Below, in pieces: positions 52,413 through 60,858 of a stretch of 64,000 nucleotides of DNA. Source of the DNA: Bacteroidaceae bacterium. GTDB taxonomy: Bacteria; Bacteroidota; Bacteroidia; Bacteroidales; Bacteroidaceae. Each line of letters opens with the position of its first letter. Within the stretch, counting starts at the first letter, position 1. The position numbers were made by a program, and so were the translations under genes. The notes under the pieces were generated by a model. It did no database searches. It was not told the DNA's origin and worked only from the letters and a program-made list of their open reading frames with translations. The DNA lies in contig JAGBKI010000061.1 of the NCBI GenBank assembly GCA_017933995.1, forward strand, positions 1 to 64,000, read 5' to 3'.

Positions 52413-53029
52413 ATGAACCTGCTGAACAAATTCTGGAACACGAGCGCGCGACCCGACGGATGGCTGGGGCGGCTCAATCTGCGATTTATGAACCTCGCTC
52501 ATACGCCTATGGCACGGTGGAACCTCTCGCTCATACAGTGGCAACCGACGTGGACGGTGCTTGACATCGGCTGCGGGGGTGGGCAGAACCTTGCCCGACT
52601 GCTGCGGCTATGCCCAGAAGGAAAAGTTTCGGTATTGACATCGCGGAAGACAGCGTTGCCTACTCGCGCCGCAAGAACCGCTGCGCCATTGAAAGCGGAC
52701 GCTGCTTCGTGGAGCAAGGCAGCGCCGATGCCTTACCTTTTGAGGCCACAATGTTCGACGTCGTGACGGCCTATGAAACCGTCTACTTCTGGCCCGACCT
52801 GCCGCGAGCCTTTGCGGAAGTGGCCCGCGTCCTGAAGCCAGGCGGCACGTTCACCTTCTCCTACGGTCTCAAGACCGATGCCGCCATGCGCTATTGGGAA
52901 GAGCAAGTCAAGGCGATGCACCTCCTGCCCACAGAGGAAATCACAGTCCTCCTCACCACTGCTGGCTTTATTAACATTCAGACCGCCACGAAAGGTGCGG
53001 CGAGCATCAATTTCCGAGCCGTGCGCTGA
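52413..53029 (+). pseudogene. Class I SAM-dependent methyltransferase, frameshifted
   Basis: MNLLNKFWNTSARPDGWLGRLNLRFMN, then the SAM-binding motif VLDIGCGGGQNLARLL. The frame breaks at about 52636-52641 (TTTCGG): KVS should join GIDIAEDSVAYSRRKN, which lies in the next frame and continues through FEATMFDVVTAYETVYFWPDLPRAFAEVARVLKPGGTFTFSYG to 53029. One extra G would restore a protein of about 205 residues of the UbiE/methyltransferase-11 type. Small-molecule substrate unknown. Either recent decay or a sequence error in a short G run. Confidence 0.82.
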
Positions 53030-53091
53030 CAACGGTTTTCATCCCCGCCTACTATCTCCATACGCATTTCGGCAGCCTGCGACTGGAGCAA

Positions 53092-53613
53092 ATGCACGAG
53101 TTTATGCGCGAGGACGCCGCCTACGCCCGTCACCCCGCGATGGAACGCCCGTGGAGGCGGTACTGGGGCGAACTGCAACAGCGCGACATCACGGGCAAAC
53201 CCGCGCCCGACTTCGAGGCCGATGCCCCCGACGGCAGCGTGCACCGCCTCTCGGAATACACGCACCGAGGCCAATATGTGCTGATAGACTTCTGGGCATC
53301 GTGGTGCGGCCCCTGCATCGCCTCCATCCCCCACCTGAAGGAAATCTACGCCACCTACAAAGACCGTGGCCTCACCCTCCTCGGCGTCTCCTGCGACACC
53401 GACCGCGCCGCCTGGCTCGCCGCCGTCAACCGCCACCAGCTCCCCTGGACATCCCTCTGCAGCCCCGCCCGCAAAGGCGACGCCGCCAACCTCTACGGCG
53501 TCACCGCCATCCCCACCCTCGTCCTCATCGCCCCCGACGGCACCGTCCTCGCCACCGACCTCCCCGCCGCCCAACTCGCCGCACGGCTGGAGGAAGTGAT
53601 GGGCGGGGAGTGA
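53092..53613 (+). CDS. TlpA-like thioredoxin-domain protein, probably N-terminally truncated
   Basis: A 173-residue protein with the TlpA/AhpC fold: GKPAPDFEADAPDGSVHRLSEYTHRGQYVLIDFWASWCGPCIASIPHLKEIY (CxxC at about 71-74) and YGVTAIPTLVLIAPDG with the cis-Pro. It lacks a signal peptide. The reading frame stays open upstream of the ATG and would encode FIPAYYLHTHFGSLRLEQ back to about 53040, right against the methyltransferase stop. Relatives carry a longer exported N-terminal domain ending this way. A deletion joining the two genes would explain this; if so the product would stay in the cytoplasm. Confidence 0.75.
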   Translation: MHEFMREDAAYARHPAMERPWRRYWGELQQRDITGKPAPDFEADAPDGSVHRLSEYTHRGQYVLIDFWASWCGPCIASIPHLKEIYATYKDRGLTLLGVSCDTDRAAWLAAVNRHQLPWTSLCSPARKGDAANLYGVTAIPTLVLIAPDGTVLATDLPAAQLAARLEEVMGGE

Positions 53614-53703
53614 CGAGGCAGCCCCGCTTATTTCATCCCAATTTTCTTGCTCTATGCCAACATAATTCCCTGGCTTTGGCTTCGTCGAAGTTAATTATAC
53701 TCG

Positions 53704-53763
53704 GCAAAGCAAGTGCGAAAACAAGTTTTCCGCTTGCTTTGCACTCGCTTTTTCGTAACTTTG
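53704..53763 (+). promoter_or_regulatory. Promoter with overlapping inverted repeat, DUF4143 ATPase gene
   Basis: TAACTTTG at 53756-53763 with TTG 19 bases upstream. A long inverted repeat, GCAAAGCAAGTGCGAAAAC (53704-53722) against GTTTTCCGCTTGCTTTGC, overlaps the -33 region. Confidence 0.55.
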
Positions 53764-53815
53764 CACTTCCAAAACAGTGGCATTTGGCTATTAAATTGAA
53801 CTAGCGACTAAGCGT

Positions 53816-55144
53816 ATGGCACGAATCATTGAACGCAAACGATTGCTTGACGAACTTTTCAGCAAGCGATGGAACGGCAAGGTTAAGATTATAACGGGCA
53901 TCAGGCGCTGCGGCAAATCCTTCCTGCTTTCCACCCTCTATAAGAATGCCCTTATGGCGGAAGGTGTGCGGGAGGACTGTATCATAGAAATAGCCTTGGA
54001 CAAGGATGAAGACTCTCCATATAGGAATCCCCGTACGCTATTGACTTACGTTAAGGAACGGACAAAGCGGCGAAACAGGAAGTATTATGTCTTCATTGAC
54101 GAAATCCAACTGTCGTATAAAGTGAAGAACACCGACTTGGATGAGAATGCCGTGCCGAAGGAAGACCGCGACCTGCTCTATACTACTTTCTACGACGTAC
54201 TCAACGACTTGAGGATGCAGGAAAACCTCGACATCTATGTGACGGGGTCAAATTCCAAGATGCTATCAAAAGACATCGTGACCAATTTCCGCGACCGAGG
54301 TTCGGAAGTGAAAGTCTATCCGCTTTCGTTCCGAGAATTTTACGGAATGGGAGACATGGATAAGGCGGACGCTTTTGAAGAATACCTTGAATACGGCGGG
54401 ATGCCGCTGGCGGTTTTAGAAAAGAACGAAACGGAAAAGCGGAAATATCTTTCAGGACTTTTCCGCAATGTATATCTGAAAGACATCGTGGAGCGTTACA
54501 AGCTGAAAGACGACAGCGTGCTTGACGCCTTGGTAGATGCGTTGTCGTCATCCGTAGGTTCGCTTACCAACCCCACAAAACTTGCCAATACAGCAAGTTC
54601 GTTGATGGGTAAGGCCACCTCCAACCATACGGTGAAGAACTATTTGGACTTTCTCCAAGATGCGTTCCTGTTCATCGCAGCAAGCCGGTATGACATTAAG
54701 GGACGGCGTTACTTTGACAGCATACAGAAATACTATGCTATGGACATCGGACTCAGAAACGCCAAACTGAATTTCAGACAGCAGGAGCGGTCTCATCTGA
54801 TGGAGAACCTAATTTTCCTTGAGTTGGTGCGCCTCGGATACAGCGTCGATGTGGGAATTGTTGAGGTCAGGAAGCAGACAGACGGAAAACGCACGGCATC
54901 ACTGTATGAAATAGACTTTGTGATAAACACCACGCGCAAGCGCATTTACATCCAATCGGCATTGAACGTTGATACCCCCGAAAAGAGAGCGCAGGAAACG
55001 TTTTCAATGAAGCACACGGGAGATTCCTTCCGAAAAATCATCCTTTTGGACGGCAACCGAAAACCGTGGACGGACGAAGATGGCATTACTTATGTGGGCG
55101 TAATCCCCTTCCTCCTGGGTGAGATAGATGTGGAGAATATCTGA
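53816..55144 (+). CDS. AAA-14/DUF4143 family ATPase
   Basis: A 442-residue protein. The N-terminal AAA domain has Walker A GIRRCGKS near 28-35, KYYVFIDEIQ (Walker B) near 85-95, and the sensor YVTGSNSKML; the C-terminal DUF4143 domain contains the YLEYGGMPLAVL and SHLMENLIFLELVRLGYSVDVG blocks and a nuclease-like EIDFVI motif. These proteins are common in Bacteroidetes and archaea and vary in copy number; their function is not established. GC content is clearly lower than in neighbours (for example 24 of 60 bases at 54061-54120), which suggests recent transfer. Confidence 0.88.
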   Translation: MARIIERKRLLDELFSKRWNGKVKIITGIRRCGKSFLLSTLYKNALMAEGVREDCIIEIALDKDEDSPYRNPRTLLTYVKERTKRRNRKYYVFIDEIQLSYKVKNTDLDENAVPKEDRDLLYTTFYDVLNDLRMQENLDIYVTGSNSKMLSKDIVTNFRDRGSEVKVYPLSFREFYGMGDMDKADAFEEYLEYGGMPLAVLEKNETEKRKYLSGLFRNVYLKDIVERYKLKDDSVLDALVDALSSSVGSLTNPTKLANTASSLMGKATSNHTVKNYLDFLQDAFLFIAASRYDIKGRRYFDSIQKYYAMDIGLRNAKLNFRQQERSHLMENLIFLELVRLGYSVDVGIVEVRKQTDGKRTASLYEIDFVINTTRKRIYIQSALNVDTPEKRAQETFSMKHTGDSFRKIILLDGNRKPWTDEDGITYVGVIPFLLGEIDVENI

Positions 55145-55259
55145 TTTAGGCGTTATGAAAGTTGATAGGCGGGGAGTGATATGCAAATCTTGCATAACAC
55201 CCGCTATTGTTACAATACCAAAGTCGTAACTATGCAGACGGAAAACGACGCTTACTACA

Positions 55260-55415
55260 ATGGACAACAACCAAATCATAATTTATCAAGCCGAGGACGG
55301 CAGCACGCAGATTGACGTGCATTTTTTACACGTTAATAGTGCGCGTTTTACACAGCCCCCGACTCCTTTGCTGAAAAGCAACCTGTGCAATTATTGCACA
55401 AGTTCAACCATATGA
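55260..55415 (+). pseudogene. Remnant of a RhuM-family gene start
   Basis: A 51-codon frame begins MDNNQIIIYQAEDGSTQIDV, the standard opening of RhuM-family (virulence/DNA-binding) proteins. It then leaves the family sequence at HFLHVNSARF and stops. The normal protein has about 300 residues, so most of the gene has been deleted. The rest of the 55145-55477 gap is AT-rich and shows no gene. Confidence 0.6.
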
Positions 55416-55477
55416 CACAAAGACTAAAGTCGTCGTGAACCTTATCAACCAAGACAACTAAATCGGAAATTCCGGAT

Positions 55478-56407
55478 ATGCATAAAACATTAACACTCCT
55501 TGCAGCCATAGCACTTTCTCTTACGGCTATGGCGCAGACTAAAACAAACGAAACAATGATAACGTACCACAAAATCCAAGTCGAAGACTGCCAGGTCTTC
55601 TATCGCGAGGCAGGCGCGAAGGACAAGCCTGCCGTCTTGCTCCTGCACGGCTTCCCCTCCAGCAGCCACATGTTCCGCGAACTGATGCCTGAACTGGCAG
55701 ACGAGTTCCATCTGATTGCCCCCGACTTCCCATCGTTCGGGCAGACGGAAAGTCCCGACCGCGAGCACTTTTCTTACTCTTTCGACCACCTGGCAAAGAT
55801 AGTCGACAAGTTCACTGAGGCCGTCGGGCTGACGAAGTTCGCGATGTACGTCTTTGACTACGGCGCGCCCATCGGCTACCGACTGGCGATGTGGCACCCC
55901 GAACGCATCACGGCCATCATTTCGCAGAACGGCAATATGTACGAAGAGGGGCTGGGCAAGAAGTGGGAGGCTCGCAAGGAGTATTGGAAAAATCCCACGC
56001 CCGAACTTCGCCAGCAGTTCTCGTCTGCCTATGCGTTGGAAACCATCATCGGGCAGTACACCTACGGTACGCCCGAAGGCTCCGTAGGCCCCGACGGCTA
56101 CAGCCTCGACTACTATTATATCAGCCTCCCCGGTCGCGCCGAGATGCAGAACGACCTCATCCTCGACTACCGCACGAACGTGGCCCTCTACCCGCAGTTC
56201 CAGCAGTACCTCCGTACCTATCAGCCCCCGTTGCTCGCCGTCTGGGGCGAAAACGACCCCTCGTTCATCCCCGCCGGCGCCTTGGCCTTCAAGCGCGACG
56301 TGCCGCAGGCCGAAATCCACTTTGTCCCCAGCGGCCACTTCACCCTCGAAAGCCATCACGCGGAGATAGCCCGCCTGATGCGCGACTTTCTGACGAGAAA
56401 CAGATAA
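55478..56407 (+). CDS. Exported alpha/beta hydrolase with Asp nucleophile (haloalkane-dehalogenase/epoxide-hydrolase-like)
   Basis: A 309-residue protein with signal peptide MHKTLTLLAAIALSLTAMAQ. The alpha/beta-hydrolase core shows LLLHGFPSSSHMFRELMPELADEFHLIAPDFPSFGQT, with the HGFP oxyanion motif. The nucleophile elbow is VFDYGAP with Asp127 instead of Ser, as in dehalogenases and epoxide hydrolases. WGENDPSFIPAGALAF supplies the acid and PSGHFTLES the catalytic His. Location outside the cytoplasm is unusual for those enzymes. First of four exported-protein genes in a row. Confidence 0.85.
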   Translation: MHKTLTLLAAIALSLTAMAQTKTNETMITYHKIQVEDCQVFYREAGAKDKPAVLLLHGFPSSSHMFRELMPELADEFHLIAPDFPSFGQTESPDREHFSYSFDHLAKIVDKFTEAVGLTKFAMYVFDYGAPIGYRLAMWHPERITAIISQNGNMYEEGLGKKWEARKEYWKNPTPELRQQFSSAYALETIIGQYTYGTPEGSVGPDGYSLDYYYISLPGRAEMQNDLILDYRTNVALYPQFQQYLRTYQPPLLAVWGENDPSFIPAGALAFKRDVPQAEIHFVPSGHFTLESHHAEIARLMRDFLTRNR

Positions 56408-56449
56408 AGCGGAATTTATGCAATAATAAAAATCACATACAATTAGATT

Positions 56450-57523
56450 ATGAAAAAGAATCTACTGATGGCCGCAGTCGCCATGATGACTGCCCTGAGT
56501 GCGCTGGCGCAGAAGATTGAAGTCGTGGATGCCGATGGTTACGGCATACCCCAAGTGGTCGTGCTGACCGAGGACGGCACCCTCATTGGCGTCACCGACA
56601 TCAACGGCGTGCTGAGCGACGTAAAGGGCAATGCGAAGGTGACACTGAGACTCGTGGGCTTCAAGTCGCAGACGGTCACCGTGGCATCGCTCGCAGAGGG
56701 CAAGGTGACGATGGAAGACCTGGACTACAGTCTCGCCGAAGTGGTGGTCAAGCCCAAGCCCTACATCTACGTCGAGACCCTCTATCGCGTCTATGTCTAT
56801 CGCAACGACTCGCTCTGCTACTTCTCGAGCGGCATCATGCCCAACGCTTACGATGCGAAGAACAAGAAGTTGGAACACGGCAGCTACTCCAATGCCCGTG
56901 CCGAATACTGCAACAAACTCGGTGCCGCTGCCACTTGGAGTGTAAGGGCGCAGAAATACGATGCCGGACAGATAACAATCATTCCGTCGCTGGAGCGGAT
57001 GGAGAAGAAAATGAAAGACAATCTTTTCGTGACAACGACAGTGAACAGCCCATCGCGCTCGACCTACAGCAACCCGCAGGGAATCATCAGCTATCTCACC
57101 CGTACCGACGGACAGGTGCGCGTCAATCTCGATGCGGGCAAGATGCAGATGTATGCCAACGAGGCCAATGGAGAGACCGAGAAACTCGAAAAGCGCCAAA
57201 TGATGGGCTACGAGAATCAGTACACCATCGCCTGGGCAGAAAATGAAGAGCGAACCCTCGGTGCCGAGAACTTCCTGATGGAGATGAACCACTGGGAGTA
57301 CAACGACCATAAGGGCCACGTGAAGTTCTTCATCGAGACCTACGCCACCGACCACTACTACATGGACGAGAAGGAGTGGAAAGCCCGCAAGAAGGCCATT
57401 AAGGCCGACTACGGTTCGACAATGACCCTCGACCAACTCTCCGACTATGCCACGCGGCACAACATCCCCGCCCTCTCGCCCGCTACGCTCCAGGCCATCG
57501 GCAAACTGAAGAGCCAATGGTAA
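56450..57523 (+). CDS. Exported protein with carboxypeptidase-like regulatory domain
   Basis: A 357-residue protein: signal peptide MKKNLLMAAVAMMTALSALAQ, then an Ig-like carboxypeptidase-regulatory domain (IEVVDADGYGIPQVVVLTEDGTLIGVTDINGVLSDVKGNAKVTLRLVGFKSQTVTV). The rest, after YSLAEVVVKPKPYIYVETLYRVYVYRNDS, is unlike TonB-dependent plugs or barrels I know and is probably a soluble or surface domain. Function unknown. It starts 42 bases after the hydrolase and is followed after 56 bases by a TlpA-like gene. Confidence 0.75.
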   Translation: MKKNLLMAAVAMMTALSALAQKIEVVDADGYGIPQVVVLTEDGTLIGVTDINGVLSDVKGNAKVTLRLVGFKSQTVTVASLAEGKVTMEDLDYSLAEVVVKPKPYIYVETLYRVYVYRNDSLCYFSSGIMPNAYDAKNKKLEHGSYSNARAEYCNKLGAAATWSVRAQKYDAGQITIIPSLERMEKKMKDNLFVTTTVNSPSRSTYSNPQGIISYLTRTDGQVRVNLDAGKMQMYANEANGETEKLEKRQMMGYENQYTIAWAENEERTLGAENFLMEMNHWEYNDHKGHVKFFIETYATDHYYMDEKEWKARKKAIKADYGSTMTLDQLSDYATRHNIPALSPATLQAIGKLKSQW

Positions 57524-57579
57524 GCCCTGTAATAAACACTAAATTCCAATTTAGCAAATAAGCACAGCGAAAATTAAAT

Positions 57580-58365
57580 ATGAAGAAAATACCGACAACA
57601 CTTGCTGCTATAGCACTTGCTCTTACCGCCACCGCCCAAAACACTATCGTATTCGATATGGAACTCACGCTGAACGACGGCCTAAGGGCTGACAGCGCGT
57701 TCGTCGTGGACAGCATCCTCGGCACGCGGCAGCAGATGGGCATCGTTGCAGCAGAAGGCTGCGTCTTCATCCGTGGCGAGGTGGAAACGCACACCGTCAC
57801 CACCGCTGCCGTAATGGAAGTAAACCTCACCACGCCGAAACAAGGGCCGCTACAGATATTTATGCCCTGTAATATCACGGAGAAAGACCTTGAAGACAGC
57901 GGACTCTCACCCGACTCCCTCGACGCGCGGCGCGAGAACTACCTGCGCGTGGGTCAGCACTTTCGCGACTTCGACGGCAAGCAGCCCGACGGAACACCCG
58001 CCCGCCTCTCCGACTTCGTGGGGCGCGGGCAGTACGTCCTCGTGGACTTCTGGGCATCGTGGTGCGGCCCCTGCCGGCGAGAAATCCCCAACCTCATCAC
58101 CGCCTACGAACGTTACCGTGAGCGCGGCCTCGTGGTACTTGGCGTGGCCGTAGACGACGAGCCCGATGCCACCCTCGCCGCCATCGCGCAGATGCAGATA
58201 CCCTATCCCCAACTCATCGACGCCGGCCACACGCCCTACGACCTCTACGGCTTCGGCGGCATCCCCCACCTCATCCTCTTCACCCCCGACGGCACAATCC
58301 TCGCCCGTGGTATGCGCGGCGCGCAAATCGATGAATACCTCGCCCCGCTGTTTGGGGAGGAATAA
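57580..58365 (+). CDS. TlpA-like exported thioredoxin
   Basis: A 261-residue protein with signal peptide MKKIPTTLAAIALALTATAQ, an N-terminal domain of about 95 residues resembling DUF4369, and a thioredoxin domain from YLRVGQHFRDFDGKQPDGTPARLSDFVG. The redox motif is DFWASWCGPCRREIPN (CxxC near 160-163) and the cis-Pro is in GFGGIPHLILFTPDG. It should be a periplasmic, membrane-side reductase. Its signal peptide closely resembles that of the hydrolase two genes upstream. Confidence 0.88.
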   Translation: MKKIPTTLAAIALALTATAQNTIVFDMELTLNDGLRADSAFVVDSILGTRQQMGIVAAEGCVFIRGEVETHTVTTAAVMEVNLTTPKQGPLQIFMPCNITEKDLEDSGLSPDSLDARRENYLRVGQHFRDFDGKQPDGTPARLSDFVGRGQYVLVDFWASWCGPCRREIPNLITAYERYRERGLVVLGVAVDDEPDATLAAIAQMQIPYPQLIDAGHTPYDLYGFGGIPHLILFTPDGTILARGMRGAQIDEYLAPLFGEE

Positions 58366-58384
58366 CCCCAGGAACCATCGCGCA

Positions 58385-59473
58385 ATGAAACCTCACCCAA
58401 AAGCCCTCTTCGCCTTTTTTGTCTTGTTTGTCGCTGTATCACAGCGATCCGCCCTTGCCGTAACCCCCGCCGACACCATCCCCGACGGCATCTTCTTCCG
58501 CATCAGCGGCGGGGGGCTGGCGGAGCCGTCGTACATCCTCGGCAGCCTGCACACCATCCCCGGCGACTTCGTCCACCACATCCCACACTTCGACGAGGCT
58601 GCGGCCAGCGTGCGGCAGTTCGTCTTCGAGAAGGACCTTAGGCGAGCGTTCCAGCAGACGGGCGTCCTGCAACAGCTCGACAGCCTCACGGAAAAGACCA
58701 TCGCCCAGCGCGCAGACAGCCTTTTCCGCTACGACGGTGCCGATGCCGACCACAACCCCTACGCCGATGAGCTTGACGCAGCCACCTACCGCCTCGTCTT
58801 TCGCACGATGACCGAGGACTTCAACCTGCCAGACTTCTACCGAAACTCTCCGCCGCGCAACATCACGCTCCTTCAGAAGCAATACCCCGCCGCCGTCGGT
58901 CGCATCACCGCCGAGATGGGCGTACCCCTCCGCGCCACGGGCTGCCCGCTCGACCTCTATGTGGCCGACTCCATTGCCCGCCCGCGCGGCGTCGTCATCT
59001 GCGACCTCGACACGACCTGGGTGCTCGGCAGTCCTGACAGCACCCTCACCAAGTTCCTCGCCGATGAAGCCGCCAGCCTGCACGACCGCCACTTCTACGC
59101 CGCCAGCTTCTTCACGCCCGCCGTCTACTACTACTCGTTGATGCTGAACATCACGCGCACCTCCTGCGCCAACTACTTCCAATACCGTGGCCGCGCCCTT
59201 ATGCAACCCATGCAGAGCGAACTGGAACAGCGCATCTTTGCCGAGCGCAACGCTCTCTGGATGCGCCGCCTGCCCGCCCTGCTCCAAGAGGCTCCCAGCC
59301 TTGTCGTCGTAGGCCTCGGCCACCTATTCGACCGCGCCGGCACCCCCGGCCTGCTCCACTCCCTCCGCGACCTCGGCTACACCATTGAGACCATGGCAGG
59401 CCCGTCAGGGAGTAGGGAGCAAAGCTATACCCCGTACGGGCATCACCATTCCAAACTCTTTAAGAAAAAGTAA
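58385..59473 (+). CDS. TraB/GumN-family protein
   Basis: A 362-residue exported protein with signal peptide MKPHPKALFAFFVLFVAVSQ. GGGLAEPSYILGSLHTIPGDF carries the first GxxH-type motif of the TraB/PrgY/GumN (Tiki-like) fold, and VVVGLGHLFDRAGTPGLLHSLRDLGYTIE is the C-terminal one. Such proteins are predicted metal-dependent proteases; activity in bacteria is poorly studied. The C-terminal tail is His/Lys-rich (YGHHHSKLFKKK). It starts 20 bases after the thioredoxin gene, so it ends the four-gene run. Confidence 0.87.
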   Translation: MKPHPKALFAFFVLFVAVSQRSALAVTPADTIPDGIFFRISGGGLAEPSYILGSLHTIPGDFVHHIPHFDEAAASVRQFVFEKDLRRAFQQTGVLQQLDSLTEKTIAQRADSLFRYDGADADHNPYADELDAATYRLVFRTMTEDFNLPDFYRNSPPRNITLLQKQYPAAVGRITAEMGVPLRATGCPLDLYVADSIARPRGVVICDLDTTWVLGSPDSTLTKFLADEAASLHDRHFYAASFFTPAVYYYSLMLNITRTSCANYFQYRGRALMQPMQSELEQRIFAERNALWMRRLPALLQEAPSLVVVGLGHLFDRAGTPGLLHSLRDLGYTIETMAGPSGSREQSYTPYGHHHSKLFKKK

Positions 59474-59574
59474 CGCACCTTGGCAGTGGGGACTACAGGA
59501 CTGCTGAAAATGAGTACAGAGAATAGAGTACTGCGAACAAAGAACAATTCAAGAACTTTCAGACGAACGCCCTC

Positions 59575-60534
59575 TCATTGCAACTCCAGCTCCATCTGCA
59601 CGTCGCAGCGGGCGTAGGGGGAGTTTTCCCCCTTGAGGTGGCGGAAGCCGTAGCGCTCGTAGAGGTGTACGGCGGCGGCGCACTTGTAGTTGCTTTCGAG
59701 GAAGAGGCGGTAGCCACCCGTGCGGCGCGCCTGGGCAATGCAGGCTTCGATGAGGCGGCGGCCTATGCCGTGGCCCTGCGCGCGGGGCGAGACGGCGAAC
59801 TTCACCAGCTCGTAGTCGTACTTAGGATTGGCGCAGCGCATCATTGCAAACGTCCCCACTGGTTCGCCGCGCAGCAGGGCGATAAAGATGTAGCCGCCTT
59901 TCTCCAGAATGTTCTCCACAGGATGGTCGAACTCGTAGTAGTCGGCCTCCTCCACGACGCCGAAGAGGTCGCGAATCCACTCCTCGTTCAACGCGCGGAA
60001 GGCGGCGTGGTGCTGCGCATCGTCGAAGGGCACGATTTCCACCTCCGTCCGTTCGCGCGCCTCCTTCAGTTCTGCCACGCGTTGCAGGAGCGACTTCTCG
60101 CCCAGCAGGCGTTCCCACTCGGCAATGGCCGCCCAGAGGTCATGGCGGCTCTCGCGGTGCAGCTCGTCGATGGCGCGCGCCACGTCTTCATACTGCAACA
60201 TAATGGCGGCGGTCATACTGCGCCCCTTCGGGGAGAGCGAGGCTACGGTCTGCCGTGCGTCGCTGCGTCCCTGACGGAAGCGCACCAGCCCCGCCTGCTT
60301 CATCTCCTTGAGAATGTTGGAAACCGAGGGGTGCGTGTGGCCTATCTCGCGGGCAATGGCCGTCACCGTCTTGCCCTCGCCCTCCGTGAGCGCGAAGAAC
60401 ACGGGAAACCACTTCGGGCGCAGTTCCACCTCGTAGAGTTCATAAATGTCTGCGGCATCCGCCGTCACCTTCTCGGTCAGCGCGCGCAGGCGGCTACCGA
60501 CGGCCATCTGGCCCGTCTTTCTATAGAAGTCCAT
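59575..60534 (-). CDS. Bifunctional MarR regulator / GNAT acetyltransferase
   Basis: A 319-residue fusion. Residues 1-145 are a MarR winged helix (KTVTAIAREIGHTHPSVSNILKEMKQAGLVRFRQGRSDARQTVASLSPKGR); residues 165-319 are a GNAT domain with the acetyl-CoA loop VSPRAQGHGIGRRLIEACIAQA and LFLESNYKCAAAVHLYERYGF. Fusions of this kind are known in many phyla; the acetylated substrate is not known and may also be the effector sensed. It stands alone on the minus strand with its own promoter. Confidence 0.9.
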   Translation of the reverse strand: MDFYRKTGQMAVGSRLRALTEKVTADAADIYELYEVELRPKWFPVFFALTEGEGKTVTAIAREIGHTHPSVSNILKEMKQAGLVRFRQGRSDARQTVASLSPKGRSMTAAIMLQYEDVARAIDELHRESRHDLWAAIAEWERLLGEKSLLQRVAELKEARERTEVEIVPFDDAQHHAAFRALNEEWIRDLFGVVEEADYYEFDHPVENILEKGGYIFIALLRGEPVGTFAMMRCANPKYDYELVKFAVSPRAQGHGIGRRLIEACIAQARRTGGYRLFLESNYKCAAAVHLYERYGFRHLKGENSPYARCDVQMELELQ

Positions 60535-60568
60535 AGCTTTGCGTAACGAAATAACGTAATTGATTACG

Positions 60569-60599
60569 CAAAAGTACGTGGCTTATTGGAATTAAGCAA
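60569..60599 (-). promoter_or_regulatory. Promoter of the MarR-GNAT gene
   Basis: Minus strand: TTG (60597-60599), 20 bases, TACTTTTG (60569-60576); the plus-strand palindrome GTAATTGATTAC lies between it and the start codon and may be the autoregulatory operator. Confidence 0.7.
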
Positions 60600-60712
60600 G
60601 TTTTGAGCTGATATTTTTTTATCAGAGTTTGTAAATCGGGGCATGGGATACCGCGCCACCAAGTCCACTTATGAAAGAACGAAAAAGCCAAGAAAACTTC
60701 TTGTTGGCTTTA

Positions 60713-60808
60713 AAATCTCCAAACTTAGGCTTAATTTCTACAAATCAAGGCTTAATTTGGCGAAACTTAGGCTTAGTTTGTACAAACTTAGGCTTGATTT
60801 GGAGAATT
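60713..60808. repeat. 96-bp palindromic element, copy D
   Basis: AAATCTCCAAACTTAGGC at the left, CTTGATTTGGAGAATT at the right, with AATTTCTACAAATCAAGGC and GGCGAAACTTAGGC units inside. The flank GAATTAGTCCG after it is also found after copy B. Confidence 0.9.
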
Positions 60809-60858
60809 AGTCCGTTGTAGAAAAGAATGAATCCGATGCGCGGGCGATTTTTGGGGGG

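Noticed and set aside
53816..55415. Toxin-antitoxin pair of the ATPase and RhuM
   Set aside because: The RhuM part is only a fragment and the ATPase family is not an established toxin or antitoxin.
59575..60534. Two separate genes (MarR and GNAT) joined by error
   Set aside because: The frame is continuous with a normal helical linker, and MarR-GNAT fusions are a known architecture.
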